From positions 868,001 through 932,000 of the forward strand of contig NZ_JAAAPJ010000001.1 of NCBI RefSeq assembly GCF_009909145.1: 64,000 bases of DNA. The letters run 5' to 3'. A program made the translations under genes and the position numbers. How positions within the stretch are numbered: position 1 is the stretch's first letter; every line of letters begins with the position of its first letter. This stretch comes from Corallococcus silvisoli (GTDB lineage Bacteria > Myxococcota > Myxococcia > Myxococcales > Myxococcaceae). The notes beneath the pieces were generated by a model that was given only the letters and a program-made list of their open reading frames with translations, made no database searches and had not been told where the DNA came from. This document shows, piece by piece, positions 1 to 8,007 of the stretch.

Positions 1-651
1 TCTGGTGCTTATGTTGATATTTCTGGACTTAGTCATCATGTATGGGCGCCTGTTGTTCGGTCGGCATTGGGAGTGTGTAGCAACGTTTGGGCGATATATG
101 CCGAGCCGCTTGGCTATAGGGTTCACCCTAGTCCGTCATCGTTCACTGTTTTTGATTTGAGTGATGGTTTTTCTGGTCTGTCTCCATTGCCTGGCTTTGC
201 TAGGCTGGGGGGGCCGGAGGATGAGACCCAGGCTGTGTTTGTGCCGTTTTTGGGTTTCGAGGGAATGAGGGTGAAGTCGCTTGCTATGAGTCTCGATCCG
301 ATCCCCAAGACAATCCCTGTTGTTGGTTTACCAGGATATAGAGTGGAATTTCCGGCGCATGCTGTCGCGAGTAATCGTGATTTCTTGGAGGAGCAAAGGG
401 CTTTAGGGGAGATAAGACTGGCGAGAGCAAGTTGCCCGTTTGAGGCGTATGATACGCTTGCTGAGATTCAGCGGGACTTTCCGGGAAGATATATGTACAT
501 AGCTCCTATTGGAACCAAACCCCAGGCTCTTGGGGCTGTGCTTTATGCGCTTGGGCATTCCGGGTCTTCTGAGTTAATGTATGACCACCCGAAGCGAAAA
601 CAAAATCGAAGTCGAGGGGTTGGTCGTGTTCATGTTTATTCGATCAAGTGA
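1..651 (+). CDS. C-terminal part of an unrecognised accessory protein (start outside window)
   Basis: The frame is open from the first base, so these are the last 216 residues of a longer protein. I do not recognise the family with confidence. Near the end (visible residues 171-174) is a GTKP motif in a hydrophobic context (IAPIGTKPQALGAVLYAL), followed by a conserved-looking YDHPKRK segment. A GTKP loop of this kind is reminiscent of Rossmann-type ligand-sensing domains such as CARF, but that is only an impression. Base composition and codon use (many A/T-ending codons) are quite unlike the rest of the window, which suggests transfer. It overlaps the downstream DNA methyltransferase gene by GTGA, so the two probably work together, perhaps in phage defence; that role is inference. 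Confidence 0.6.
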   Translation, partial: SGAYVDISGLSHHVWAPVVRSALGVCSNVWAIYAEPLGYRVHPSPSSFTVFDLSDGFSGLSPLPGFARLGGPEDETQAVFVPFLGFEGMRVKSLAMSLDPIPKTIPVVGLPGYRVEFPAHAVASNRDFLEEQRALGEIRLARASCPFEAYDTLAEIQRDFPGRYMYIAPIGTKPQALGAVLYALGHSGSSELMYDHPKRKQNRSRGVGRVHVYSIK

Positions 652-1721
652 AAATGTCCGCATTGGCCGATAGGTACTATACTCCTGTTGATGTCGCTGA
701 AAGATTGGCGATGGCGTTTAGGTGTTTTGACGTATCGGTCGTGATCGATCCTGCTTGTGGGGACGGGCGTCTTTTGGCTGCTGCTGCTAAGGTATTCCCC
801 GCTGCATCTCTGCTGGGGATTGATGTGGACCGGTCGGCCATTAGAAAACTACGCCTCCGTCAACCATCATGGATTGTTTCGAATGCCAATATGCTGTCGC
901 AGCAATCTCGGCGCAGGTCGGTGGTTGGTTCGACTGATTTGAAGTGTGACTTGGTTGTTGCTAATCCGCCTTTTAGTATGGGGCCTTCTAAGGGCTGTTT
1001 TTTTGAATATGGCGGTGGAGTTTTTAGGGCTAGTTTGGCGATGCGTTATTTGCTGGAGAGTGTGTTTTTTTTTAGACCGAGTGTTGGTTTTGCGGCAGTG
1101 CTTCCTGAGTCGTCGGCTTACTCTGTGATGGACGCAGAGGCCCGTGCTTGCCTTGACCAATTTTATTCTTGGGCGGTCGTTGAGCGACTTCCGAGGACTG
1201 CATTCGCTGGAACAAGGGCTCGGTCAATCCTTGTGATTGGCTGGAATAAAGGACGAATTGGCCCTCGTTTGGCGCGAACGTCGCTTGCGAAAAGAAAAAC
1301 AATTGGTCATGAGAAATTGGTGCGCGGCGGATTGCCAATGCATGAGGCTCGCGAGTGGAAGTTTGGTATCCCGTTTCTTCATACTACTGCGCTCGTGCCT
1401 CTCGGAGCTGGAGGAGCCGGATTTTTGCCGCAGGTTTTTCCCATTGGCAGGGGGATCGTCATGGGTCCGGCAGTTGCTTTTCCTAGAATTGGTGAGATCG
1501 GTAAGGGACAAGTAGTGGTGATTCCGGCCGGCCTTCGTGTCCAGTTGTCTGATTGTGTTATGGCTGTTCGGGCGGATACAGCCTCGGATGCGGCGCGAAT
1601 TCGAAAGACTATTCTTTCGAGATGGGATGGTTTTGCTGCTCTGTTTAAGGGTACTGGCGCTCGCTATGTTACGGTAGATAGGATGGTTGCGTGGCTTGAT
1701 GAGCAGGTGTTGCTTGGGTAA
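648..1721 (+). CDS. N-6 adenine DNA methyltransferase
   Basis: The protein (357 aa) should transfer a methyl group from S-adenosylmethionine to adenine N6 in DNA. The SAM-binding motif I, DPACGDG, is at residues 34-40 and the catalytic NPPF motif at 106-109; this order (motif I before NPPF) is typical of gamma-class N6 methylases. The C-terminal half has no domain I can name and may hold target recognition. The start is either GTG at 648, which overlaps the previous stop as GTGA, or the in-frame ATG at 654. Codon use is AT-richer than the surrounding genome. No restriction endonuclease is visible, but the upstream gene is cut by the window edge, so a restriction or other defence partner cannot be excluded. 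Confidence 0.8.
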   Translation: MKMSALADRYYTPVDVAERLAMAFRCFDVSVVIDPACGDGRLLAAAAKVFPAASLLGIDVDRSAIRKLRLRQPSWIVSNANMLSQQSRRRSVVGSTDLKCDLVVANPPFSMGPSKGCFFEYGGGVFRASLAMRYLLESVFFFRPSVGFAAVLPESSAYSVMDAEARACLDQFYSWAVVERLPRTAFAGTRARSILVIGWNKGRIGPRLARTSLAKRKTIGHEKLVRGGLPMHEAREWKFGIPFLHTTALVPLGAGGAGFLPQVFPIGRGIVMGPAVAFPRIGEIGKGQVVVIPAGLRVQLSDCVMAVRADTASDAARIRKTILSRWDGFAALFKGTGARYVTVDRMVAWLDEQVLLG

Positions 1722-1974
1722 TGGCATCTGATATGTCGGAACAGAGTCGATGAGCAGGTGTGCTGGCCACGGCAGTATCGCTTCCGACGTTGACGGGCTT
1801 CATTCATGTGAGGCTGTTCAGAAGGCAAAGATGCTACAGCAGTCGTACTGGGCCTTTCCGAAGTGACAATGGCTCGTTGCGCAATTCGTTGCTGCGCGGA
1901 AACGATGCTGGCTGGGACGCCTGCGCATCACAGCAATAGAGTCGTCGACCGTGGGGTGCATTGGGTCCCGAGTT
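1722..1974. other. Non-coding boundary of the low-GC segment
   Basis: About 250 bases separate the methylase stop from the end of sua5. Composition shifts here from AT-richer to very GC-rich. A 13-base direct repeat (GATGAGCAGGTGT) occurs at 1698-1710, inside the methylase end, and at 1749-1761. No tRNA, integrase or convincing terminator is seen. Confidence 0.4.
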
Positions 1975-2934
1975 TTAGCGGGGGGCCGCCGCGCGGGACA
2001 GCCGGTCGCGCACGGCGATGCCCAGGCCGCTGGCGGCGGGCAGGCAGGCCACGAGCACGTCGTGGCCCTGTTCGTCCGCTTCCCGCAGCCGCGCATAGAG
2101 GACGCGCGCGGCCTCCGCCGGCTCCCCTGGAACGTCGAACCGCCGCACGTCCCCAGGCAATGACAGCGACGCGGGGCCCAGCACGCCCACGCGCAGTCCC
2201 TGGGCCCGCAGGGCCTCCACCCGCTGGAGTGCTTCCCCCGGCTCCGCCAGCACCACGCCCGCTCGCGGCGCGTAGTGCGAGGCGAGCGAACCCGACACGC
2301 GCACCGTGGAGGACGCGCGCACCGGCACCGCGCGCCCCAGCACGCGCTCCACGTCCTCCGTCGCCAGACCGCCAGGCCGGAGGATGGCCGGGGCTCCCGA
2401 CGACAGGTCCACGATGGTCGACTCCACGCCCACCGTGGACGCGCCTCCGTCCAGCACCAGGTCCACGTCCGTGCCCAGGTCCCGCTGGACGTGCTCCGCC
2501 GTCGTCGGGCTCACCCTGCCGAAGCGGTTGGCGCTGGGCGCGGCCACGCCTCCGCCCAACTGGCGCAGCACCTCCAGCGCCACCGGATGTCCCGGCACGC
2601 GCAGCGCCACCGTGTCCTGGCCTCCCGTCACGGCGTCCGTCGCCCTCGCCGTGCGCGGCAGCACCAGGGTCAGCGGCCCCGGCCAGAACGCCCGCGCCAG
2701 GGCCTTCGCTTCGTCCGGCACCTCGCGGGCCCACGCGGACAGGTGCTCCGCGCCCGGGATGTGGACGATGAGCGGGTGGGTCGCGGGCCGGCCCTTGATG
2801 GCGAAGACGCGACGCACCGCCAGCTCGTCCTCGGCGTTGGCCGCGAGTCCGTAGACCGTTTCTGTTGGCAGGGCGATGACGCCACCGCGTCGCAGCAATT
2901 CGACTGCACGGTCGAGGAGGTCGGGATTAAGCAT
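1975..2934 (-). CDS. sua5: L-threonylcarbamoyladenylate synthase (Sua5/YrdC family)
   Basis: This 319-aa protein makes threonylcarbamoyl-AMP from threonine, bicarbonate and ATP, the first step of t6A37 tRNA modification. The N-terminal YrdC domain (about 1-200) shows the typical start (GGVIALPTETVYGLAANA), the KGRPATHPL segment, the FWPGPLTLVL block and APSANRFGRVSPTTAEHV. The remaining third is the Sua5-specific C-terminal domain, so this is the long Sua5 form rather than short TsaC. It is transcribed divergently from the gene at 2967 with only 32 bases between, and its 3' end borders the low-GC accessory segment. Confidence 0.92.
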   Translation of the reverse strand: MLNPDLLDRAVELLRRGGVIALPTETVYGLAANAEDELAVRRVFAIKGRPATHPLIVHIPGAEHLSAWAREVPDEAKALARAFWPGPLTLVLPRTARATDAVTGGQDTVALRVPGHPVALEVLRQLGGGVAAPSANRFGRVSPTTAEHVQRDLGTDVDLVLDGGASTVGVESTIVDLSSGAPAILRPGGLATEDVERVLGRAVPVRASSTVRVSGSLASHYAPRAGVVLAEPGEALQRVEALRAQGLRVGVLGPASLSLPGDVRRFDVPGEPAEAARVLYARLREADEQGHDVLVACLPAASGLGIAVRDRLSRAAAPR

Positions 2935-2966
2935 GCGCGGGTCGCACTGTCTCCCCAGGAGAAACC

Positions 2967-4385
2967 ATGGGCAAGTCGCACGTTTTCGATGCGCGCAGCC
3001 AGATGCCTGTCCCCCCCGCCGACCTCTTCTCCTGGCACGCCCGCGAGGGAGCCTTCGAACGCCTGTCGCCCCCCTGGGAGACCGCCGAGGTCGTGGAGCG
3101 CACGGGCGACGGCATCCACCCCGGCGCTCGCGTCGTCGTGCGAATCCACCTGGGGCCCATCCCCCAGCGCCTGGTCGCCGAGCACACCGGCTATGTGGAG
3201 GGCGTGAGCTTCCAGGACACCCAGCGTGAAGGCCCCTTCGTGAAGTGGGTGCACGACCATCGCATGCTCCGCGCGGGCTCCCCGGACGCCTCCGTCCTGG
3301 AGGACGCCATCCAGTACGAGCTGCCCGTGGGGACGCTCGGGGACACCTTCGGCGGGGGCTACGCGCGCAAGCGCCTGGAGCGGATGTTCGCGTACCGCCA
3401 CACGCTCACCCGCGCGGACCTGCGCCGTCACGCCGCCTTCGCGGACCAGGGCCCGCTCACCGTGGCCATTGGGGGCGCCTCCGGCCTGCTGGGGTCGGCG
3501 CTGTCGGCGTTCCTCACCACCGGCGGACACCGCGTGAAGCGGCTGGTGCGCGGCCGTGCGAACGCGGCGCGGGGCGACATCCCGTGGGCGCCCGACAAGG
3601 GCACCGTCGACGCGGCCGGGTTGGAGGGCGTGGACGCGGTGGTGCACCTGTCCGGCTCCAACGTGGGCGAGGGCCGCTGGACGCCCGAGCGCAAGGAGGA
3701 GATCCTCAAGAGCCGCACGGACAGCACCCGCCTGCTGTGCGAGACCCTGGCCCGCGCGAGCCGCAAGCCCCGCGTGCTCATCTGCGCCTCCGCCGTCGGC
3801 TTCTACGGCAACCGGGGCGACGCGGAGGTCACCGAGGCGTCCTCCTCCGGTGACGGCTTCCTCGCGGACGTCACGCGCCAGTGGGAGGCCTCCACCGCGG
3901 CGGCCGAGGCCGCGGGCATCCGCGTGGTGCACCTGCGCATCGGCGTGGTGCTGGACGCGCGGGGCGGGGCGCTCGCGAAGCTGGCGCTCGCGACCCAGGC
4001 GGGCGGCGGCGGCCCGGTCGCCTCCGGCAAGCAGTGGCTGAGCTGGGTGGCGCTGGAGGACGTGCTGGGCCTCATCCAGCTGTCCCTCTTCACGCCGTCC
4101 ATCCGGGGCCCCCTCAACGCGGTGTCCCCGAACGCGGTGCGACAGGGCGAGCTGGCGAAGGTGCTCGGCCGGGTGCTCCACCGTCCCGCCGTCTTCCCGC
4201 TGCCCGCCGCCGTGGTGAAGACCGTGTTTGGCGAGATGGGGGAGGAGACCCTGCTCTCCAGCACCCACGCCCTGCCCACCGTCGCGCAGGCCCACCGCTT
4301 CCCGTTCCTCTTCCCCGACCTGGAGGGCGCGCTGCGCTTCACGCTGGGCCGCACCACCGACGGCGCGGAATACCGCCACGGGTGA
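2967..4385 (+). CDS. TIGR01777-family epimerase with N-terminal SRPBCC-like domain
   Basis: The 472-aa protein has two parts. Residues 1 to about 155 resemble a START/SRPBCC ligand-binding domain (FDARSQMPVPPADLFSWHARE at the start). From about 165 there is an extended-SDR Rossmann domain with the glycine motif GGASGLLGSAL and a downstream YGNRG segment, ending in a DUF1731-type C-terminal domain (LLSSTHALPTVAQAHRFPFLFPDL). TIGR01777 proteins are predicted NAD(P)-dependent sugar-nucleotide epimerases of unknown substrate. The start ATG follows AGGAG at good spacing. It stands alone between sua5 and the ABC operon. Confidence 0.85.
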   Translation: MGKSHVFDARSQMPVPPADLFSWHAREGAFERLSPPWETAEVVERTGDGIHPGARVVVRIHLGPIPQRLVAEHTGYVEGVSFQDTQREGPFVKWVHDHRMLRAGSPDASVLEDAIQYELPVGTLGDTFGGGYARKRLERMFAYRHTLTRADLRRHAAFADQGPLTVAIGGASGLLGSALSAFLTTGGHRVKRLVRGRANAARGDIPWAPDKGTVDAAGLEGVDAVVHLSGSNVGEGRWTPERKEEILKSRTDSTRLLCETLARASRKPRVLICASAVGFYGNRGDAEVTEASSSGDGFLADVTRQWEASTAAAEAAGIRVVHLRIGVVLDARGGALAKLALATQAGGGGPVASGKQWLSWVALEDVLGLIQLSLFTPSIRGPLNAVSPNAVRQGELAKVLGRVLHRPAVFPLPAAVVKTVFGEMGEETLLSSTHALPTVAQAHRFPFLFPDLEGALRFTLGRTTDGAEYRHG

Positions 4386-4430
4386 GCCCGTTGGGGCGGC
4401 GCCTGTCGTTCGCGGTGGCGCGGCCCGTGC

Positions 4431-4460
4431 TTGACACTCCTCGGGAGGGGCGACAGAAGA
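4431..4460 (+). promoter_or_regulatory. Candidate sigma-70 promoter of the ABC operon
   Basis: A perfect TTGACA lies at 4431-4436, about 60 bases before the ATG at 4494. The -10 element 17-18 bases downstream (CAGAAG or AGAAGA) is poor, so only the -35 is strong. Confidence 0.4.
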
Positions 4461-4493
4461 GCGCCGCTTCCCCCCTCGCGTCGAGGAGTCCTG

Positions 4494-5420
4494 ATGATCC
4501 AGGTCGAAGGGCTGACGAAGTTCTACGGCGAGCACGCGGCCATCCGGGACCTGGCCTTCACCATTGGCCAGGGCGAGGTCATCGGCTTCCTGGGCCTCAA
4601 TGGCGCCGGCAAGTCGACGACGCTCAAGATTCTCGGGTGCGTGCTGCTGCCCACCTCGGGCCGCGTCGTCATTGACGGGCACGACGTGGTGAACCAGTCC
4701 CACGAGGTGCGCCAGCGCATCGGCTACCTGCCGGACGTCCCCCCGGTCTACGACGAGATGACGGTGGGCGAGTACCTGGCCTACGTCGCCCGGCTGCGCG
4801 ACGTGCCGGCGAAGGCCACCGCCACCCACGTGGGCGAGGCCGAGGAGAAGACCGGCCTGCGCGACGTGCACGGCGAGGTCATCTCCACGCTGAGCCACGG
4901 CTACCGCCAGCGCGTGGGGCTGGCGCAGGCGCTGGTGCACCGGCCCGCGCTGCTCATCCTCGATGAGCCCACCAGCGGCCTGGACCCGCTGCAGATCGTG
5001 GAGATGCGCGACGTCATCCGGGGACTGAAGGGCGCGCACACGGTGCTGGTGTCCAGCCACATCCTCCCGGAGATCTCCCAGACGTGTGACCGGCTGCTCA
5101 TCATCCACAAGGGCGCGCTGCTGGCGCAGGGCAGCGAGGAGGAGCTGTCGCGCAGCCTGGGCGGGCCGTCCATCGTGCTGGAGGTGCGGGGCGACCGGGC
5201 GCGGGCGGTGGAGGCGCTCCAGGGGTTTGGCGCGGTGGAGGTGCGGGAAGGGGAGGGCGGCGTGCTGGGGATGAAGGTCGCGGCGCCGCCGGACCTGCGG
5301 CCGCAGGTGGCGCGGGCGGTGGTGGGCGCGGGCCTGGAGCTCTTGCGGCTGGACGCGAACGAGGGACAGCTGGAGGCGCTCTTCCTGCGCCTGACGCATG
5401 GACAGGAGGTGCGGGCGTGA
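4494..5420 (+). CDS. ABC transporter ATP-binding protein (GldA-like)
   Basis: A 308-aa ABC ATPase that powers the membrane proteins encoded directly downstream. Walker A is GLNGAGKST, the signature is LSHGYRQR and Walker B is LLILDEPTSGLD. The C-terminal 80 residues form the regulatory extension seen in GldA/NatA-type ATPases. An upstream in-frame extension exists, but the ATG at 4494 (MIQVEGLTKFYG) is chosen because it begins at the conserved ABC start and follows GAGG. The stop overlaps the next start as GTGA. In other bacteria such sets are named after the gliding genes gldA/F/G, but the substrate here is unknown. Confidence 0.9.
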   Translation: MIQVEGLTKFYGEHAAIRDLAFTIGQGEVIGFLGLNGAGKSTTLKILGCVLLPTSGRVVIDGHDVVNQSHEVRQRIGYLPDVPPVYDEMTVGEYLAYVARLRDVPAKATATHVGEAEEKTGLRDVHGEVISTLSHGYRQRVGLAQALVHRPALLILDEPTSGLDPLQIVEMRDVIRGLKGAHTVLVSSHILPEISQTCDRLLIIHKGALLAQGSEEELSRSLGGPSIVLEVRGDRARAVEALQGFGAVEVREGEGGVLGMKVAAPPDLRPQVARAVVGAGLELLRLDANEGQLEALFLRLTHGQEVRA

Positions 5421-6139
5421 AGGCGCTCCTGATTGCCCGCCGCGAGCTGGCCGGCTACCTGCGCACGCTCAGCGGCTACGTCATCCTGGCCATCCTGCTC
5501 GCGGTGAACGGGCTGTTCTTCAACGCGTATGCGTTGGGCGGCGCGAGCAAGCGCTCCGCGGAGGTGCTGTCCGGCTTCTTCTACTACTCCAGCGGCTTCA
5601 CCATCGTGGCGGCCATCCTGGTCTCCATGCGGCTGCTCGCGGAGGAGCGTCAGACGGGCACGCTGCCGTTGCTCTACGCGTCGCCCGTGCGGGACCGGGA
5701 CATCGTGCTGGGCAAGTTCCTGGCGGGGCTCGCCTTCCTGGCGCTCTACCTGGTGCTCACGCTCTACATGCCGCTGCTGGTGCTGGTGAACGGCAAGGTG
5801 TCCTTCGGGCACGTGGCGGCGGGCTACCTGGGCCTGCTCTTGCTCGGCGGTGCTTCGCTGGCGGTGGGGACGTTCGGCTCGTCGCTCGCGAAGAACCAGC
5901 TGCTCGCGGCCATCTTCTCCGCGGTGATGCTGGTGGCGCTCATCCTGTGCTGGCTGCTCGCGCGCATCACCGAGCAGCCCCTGGCGGATGTCTTCAGCGC
6001 GATGTCGCTGTGGAACCAGCACTACCCCCCGTTCCAGACAGGGCTCATCCACGTGCGGGACGTCGTCTACTACCTGTGCGTCACCTACGTGGCGCTGTTC
6101 GCGGCGACACGGGTGTTGGAAGCGCGGAGGTGGCGATGA
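5417..6139 (+). CDS. ABC-2 type transporter permease (GldF-like)
   Basis: The 240-aa protein has six predicted membrane segments, starting with SGYVILAILLAVNGLFF. It contains the ABC-2 family signature region (RLLAEERQTGTLPLLYASPVRDRDIVLGKF split over the second loop) typical of GldF/NosY-like permeases. The GTG start at 5417 overlaps the ATPase stop, and its own stop overlaps the next ATG at 6136, so translation of the whole set is probably coupled. It would form the membrane channel with the ATPase at 4494. Confidence 0.88.
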   Translation: MKALLIARRELAGYLRTLSGYVILAILLAVNGLFFNAYALGGASKRSAEVLSGFFYYSSGFTIVAAILVSMRLLAEERQTGTLPLLYASPVRDRDIVLGKFLAGLAFLALYLVLTLYMPLLVLVNGKVSFGHVAAGYLGLLLLGGASLAVGTFGSSLAKNQLLAAIFSAVMLVALILCWLLARITEQPLADVFSAMSLWNQHYPPFQTGLIHVRDVVYYLCVTYVALFAATRVLEARRWR

Positions 6140-8007
6140 GCACGCCGGCTTCGTTCGGGACCGGGCTCGCGGCGACGGGGGCGTTCGTCGCGGGGCTCGT
6201 CGCTGTCTTCATCGCGGAGCGGGTGCTGGGGGCGGGCTCCGGCCGCGTGGCCCTGGCCGCGCTGGGCGTGGGGGTCGCCGTGGCCGCGACCGCGTGGCGC
6301 GTGGTGCGGATGCTCGCGGCGCCCGTGGCCCGGCGCACGCTGGAGCGGTGGGTGCTCACGCTCTACGGCCTGGGGCTGCTGGCGCTGGCGCTCTACTTCG
6401 TGAGGGGGGACGTGGGGACGGCGCTGGTGGGTGAGCCGCTTTCGCGCTCCTCGCCGCGGCTTTCGGGCGTGCTGTCGGTGCTGTTCCCGGCGCTGCTGCT
6501 GTGCGCGCTGGTGCCGCTGGCGATGGTGGAGGCGGCGCTGGTGGCGATGGCGCGCGCGCCGGTGCCGGAGACGGGGCGGGTTCGCAGCGCGCTGTTCTCC
6601 GGCCTGGGCGTGGCGTTCGCCGTGGTGTTCGCGTTCGCGGCGACGTACGTGGCCACGGAGGCGGATGCCAGTTGGGACCTGTCGTATTTCCGGACCGCGA
6701 AGCCGGGCGAGGCGACGCGCAAGCTGGTGCGCGGCCTCAACGAGCCCCTCCAGGTGACGGTCTTCTTTCCTCCCGCCAACGAGGTGGGCGAGGCGGTGCG
6801 GCAGTACTTCCGCGACCTGTCGCCGGAGAGTCCGCGGCTGGGGTTGGAGGTGTTGGACCAGGCGGTGGAGCCCGCGCGTGGCAAGGCGCTGGGGGTCAGC
6901 AACAACGGCTCGGTGGTGCTGGCGCGGGGCGACCGCAAGGAGATCCTGACGCTGGGCCTGGATCCGGAGCGTGCGCGAGGACAGCTCCAGCGGCTGGACG
7001 CGGAGGTGCAGCGGCGGCTCTTGGCGGTGGCGAAGCCCCGCCGCATCGTCTACCTCACGGGCGGCCATGGAGAGCGCGCCGACACGCGGCCCGTCCCTGG
7101 AGAGGCGGTGCGGCCTTCGGTGGCGCAGCTCAAGGAGCTGCTGCGCGCGCAGAACGTGGACGTGCGCACGCTCACGGTGGCGGAGGGGTTGGGGACGGAG
7201 GTGCCACGGGACGCGTCCCTGGTGGCGGTGTTGGGGCCCACGCATGCGCTGCTTCCGGAAGAGGTCGCGGCGCTGCGCGAGTACTGGGAGCGAGGGGGGC
7301 GGCTGTGGATCGCGCTGGAGCCGGATGGCGCTGGGCTGGAGCCGTTGCTCCGGCCGCTGGGGCTCCGGTCGTTGCGCGTGCCGCTGGCGAACGACCGCGT
7401 GTTCTTCCGCGCCACGCGGCAGCAGAGCGACCGGGGCAACCTGGGCACGGCGAACTTCTCGTCGCACCCGTCGGTGACGTCGCTGTCCGCGCTGGGGTCG
7501 CAGGGCGCGGTGGCGTTCCTGGGCGCGGTGGCGTTGGAGCCGGTGACGCCGCCCGTGCCCGGGGTGATGCTGGACACGAGCGTGCGCGCGCACCCGGAGA
7601 CGTTCGCGGACGCCAACGGGGACTTCGAGCCCGGGCCCGGGGAGGTCACGAAGGCGTGGCCGCTGGTGGTGGCGGTGGAGCGGCCGGCGCCGGAGGGAAA
7701 GCCCGCGTCGCGCGCGGTGGTGATGGCGGACGCGGACGCGGTGGGTGACGGCATCCTGGGCAACGTGGGCAACGCCTATCTCGCGGTGGACACGCTGCGC
7801 TGGCTCTCCGGGGAGGAGGCGCTGTCCGGCGTGACGACGAGCGAAGAGGACGTGCCGATCCAGCACACGCGCTCGCAGGACGTCGCGTGGTTCTACGCGA
7901 CGGTCTTCGGGGTCCCGGTGGCGGTGCTGGCGGTGGGGTTCTTCGTGACGCGGCGGCGGGGACGGCGCGCGCCCCGGAGCGCGGCGGTGGCGGGAGGTGC
8001 GCGATGA
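6136..8007 (+). CDS. GldG-family ABC transporter auxiliary protein
   Basis: This 623-aa protein has about four N-terminal membrane segments (residues 1-180), then a large extracytoplasmic domain. That domain contains the GldG/DUF4350-type stretch IVYLTGGHGE, an LKELLRAQNVDV segment and LREYWERGGRLWIALEPD. One C-terminal membrane helix precedes an Arg-rich tail. The ATG at 6136 overlaps the permease stop (ATGA) and is preferred over the longer open frame. GldG-type proteins are thought to act as the periplasmic partner of GldA/GldF; no substrate is established for this set. Confidence 0.85.
   Translation: MSTPASFGTGLAATGAFVAGLVAVFIAERVLGAGSGRVALAALGVGVAVAATAWRVVRMLAAPVARRTLERWVLTLYGLGLLALALYFVRGDVGTALVGEPLSRSSPRLSGVLSVLFPALLLCALVPLAMVEAALVAMARAPVPETGRVRSALFSGLGVAFAVVFAFAATYVATEADASWDLSYFRTAKPGEATRKLVRGLNEPLQVTVFFPPANEVGEAVRQYFRDLSPESPRLGLEVLDQAVEPARGKALGVSNNGSVVLARGDRKEILTLGLDPERARGQLQRLDAEVQRRLLAVAKPRRIVYLTGGHGERADTRPVPGEAVRPSVAQLKELLRAQNVDVRTLTVAEGLGTEVPRDASLVAVLGPTHALLPEEVAALREYWERGGRLWIALEPDGAGLEPLLRPLGLRSLRVPLANDRVFFRATRQQSDRGNLGTANFSSHPSVTSLSALGSQGAVAFLGAVALEPVTPPVPGVMLDTSVRAHPETFADANGDFEPGPGEVTKAWPLVVAVERPAPEGKPASRAVVMADADAVGDGILGNVGNAYLAVDTLRWLSGEEALSGVTTSEEDVPIQHTRSQDVAWFYATVFGVPVAVLAVGFFVTRRRGRRAPRSAAVAGGAR

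Noticed and set aside
1698..1761. The 13-base direct repeat GATGAGCAGGTGT as an attachment site of the low-GC island
   Set aside because: The two copies are only 51 bases apart and no second island end or integrase is visible, so there is no support for an att pair.
1920..1980. A tRNA-like 3' end near GGGTCCCGAG before sua5
   Set aside because: There is no T-loop consensus and no cloverleaf can be drawn.
1928..2734. An 268-codon minus-strand frame inside sua5
   Set aside because: It is a shadow of sua5 in another frame, with the Gly/Arg/Ala composition expected from a frameshifted reading.
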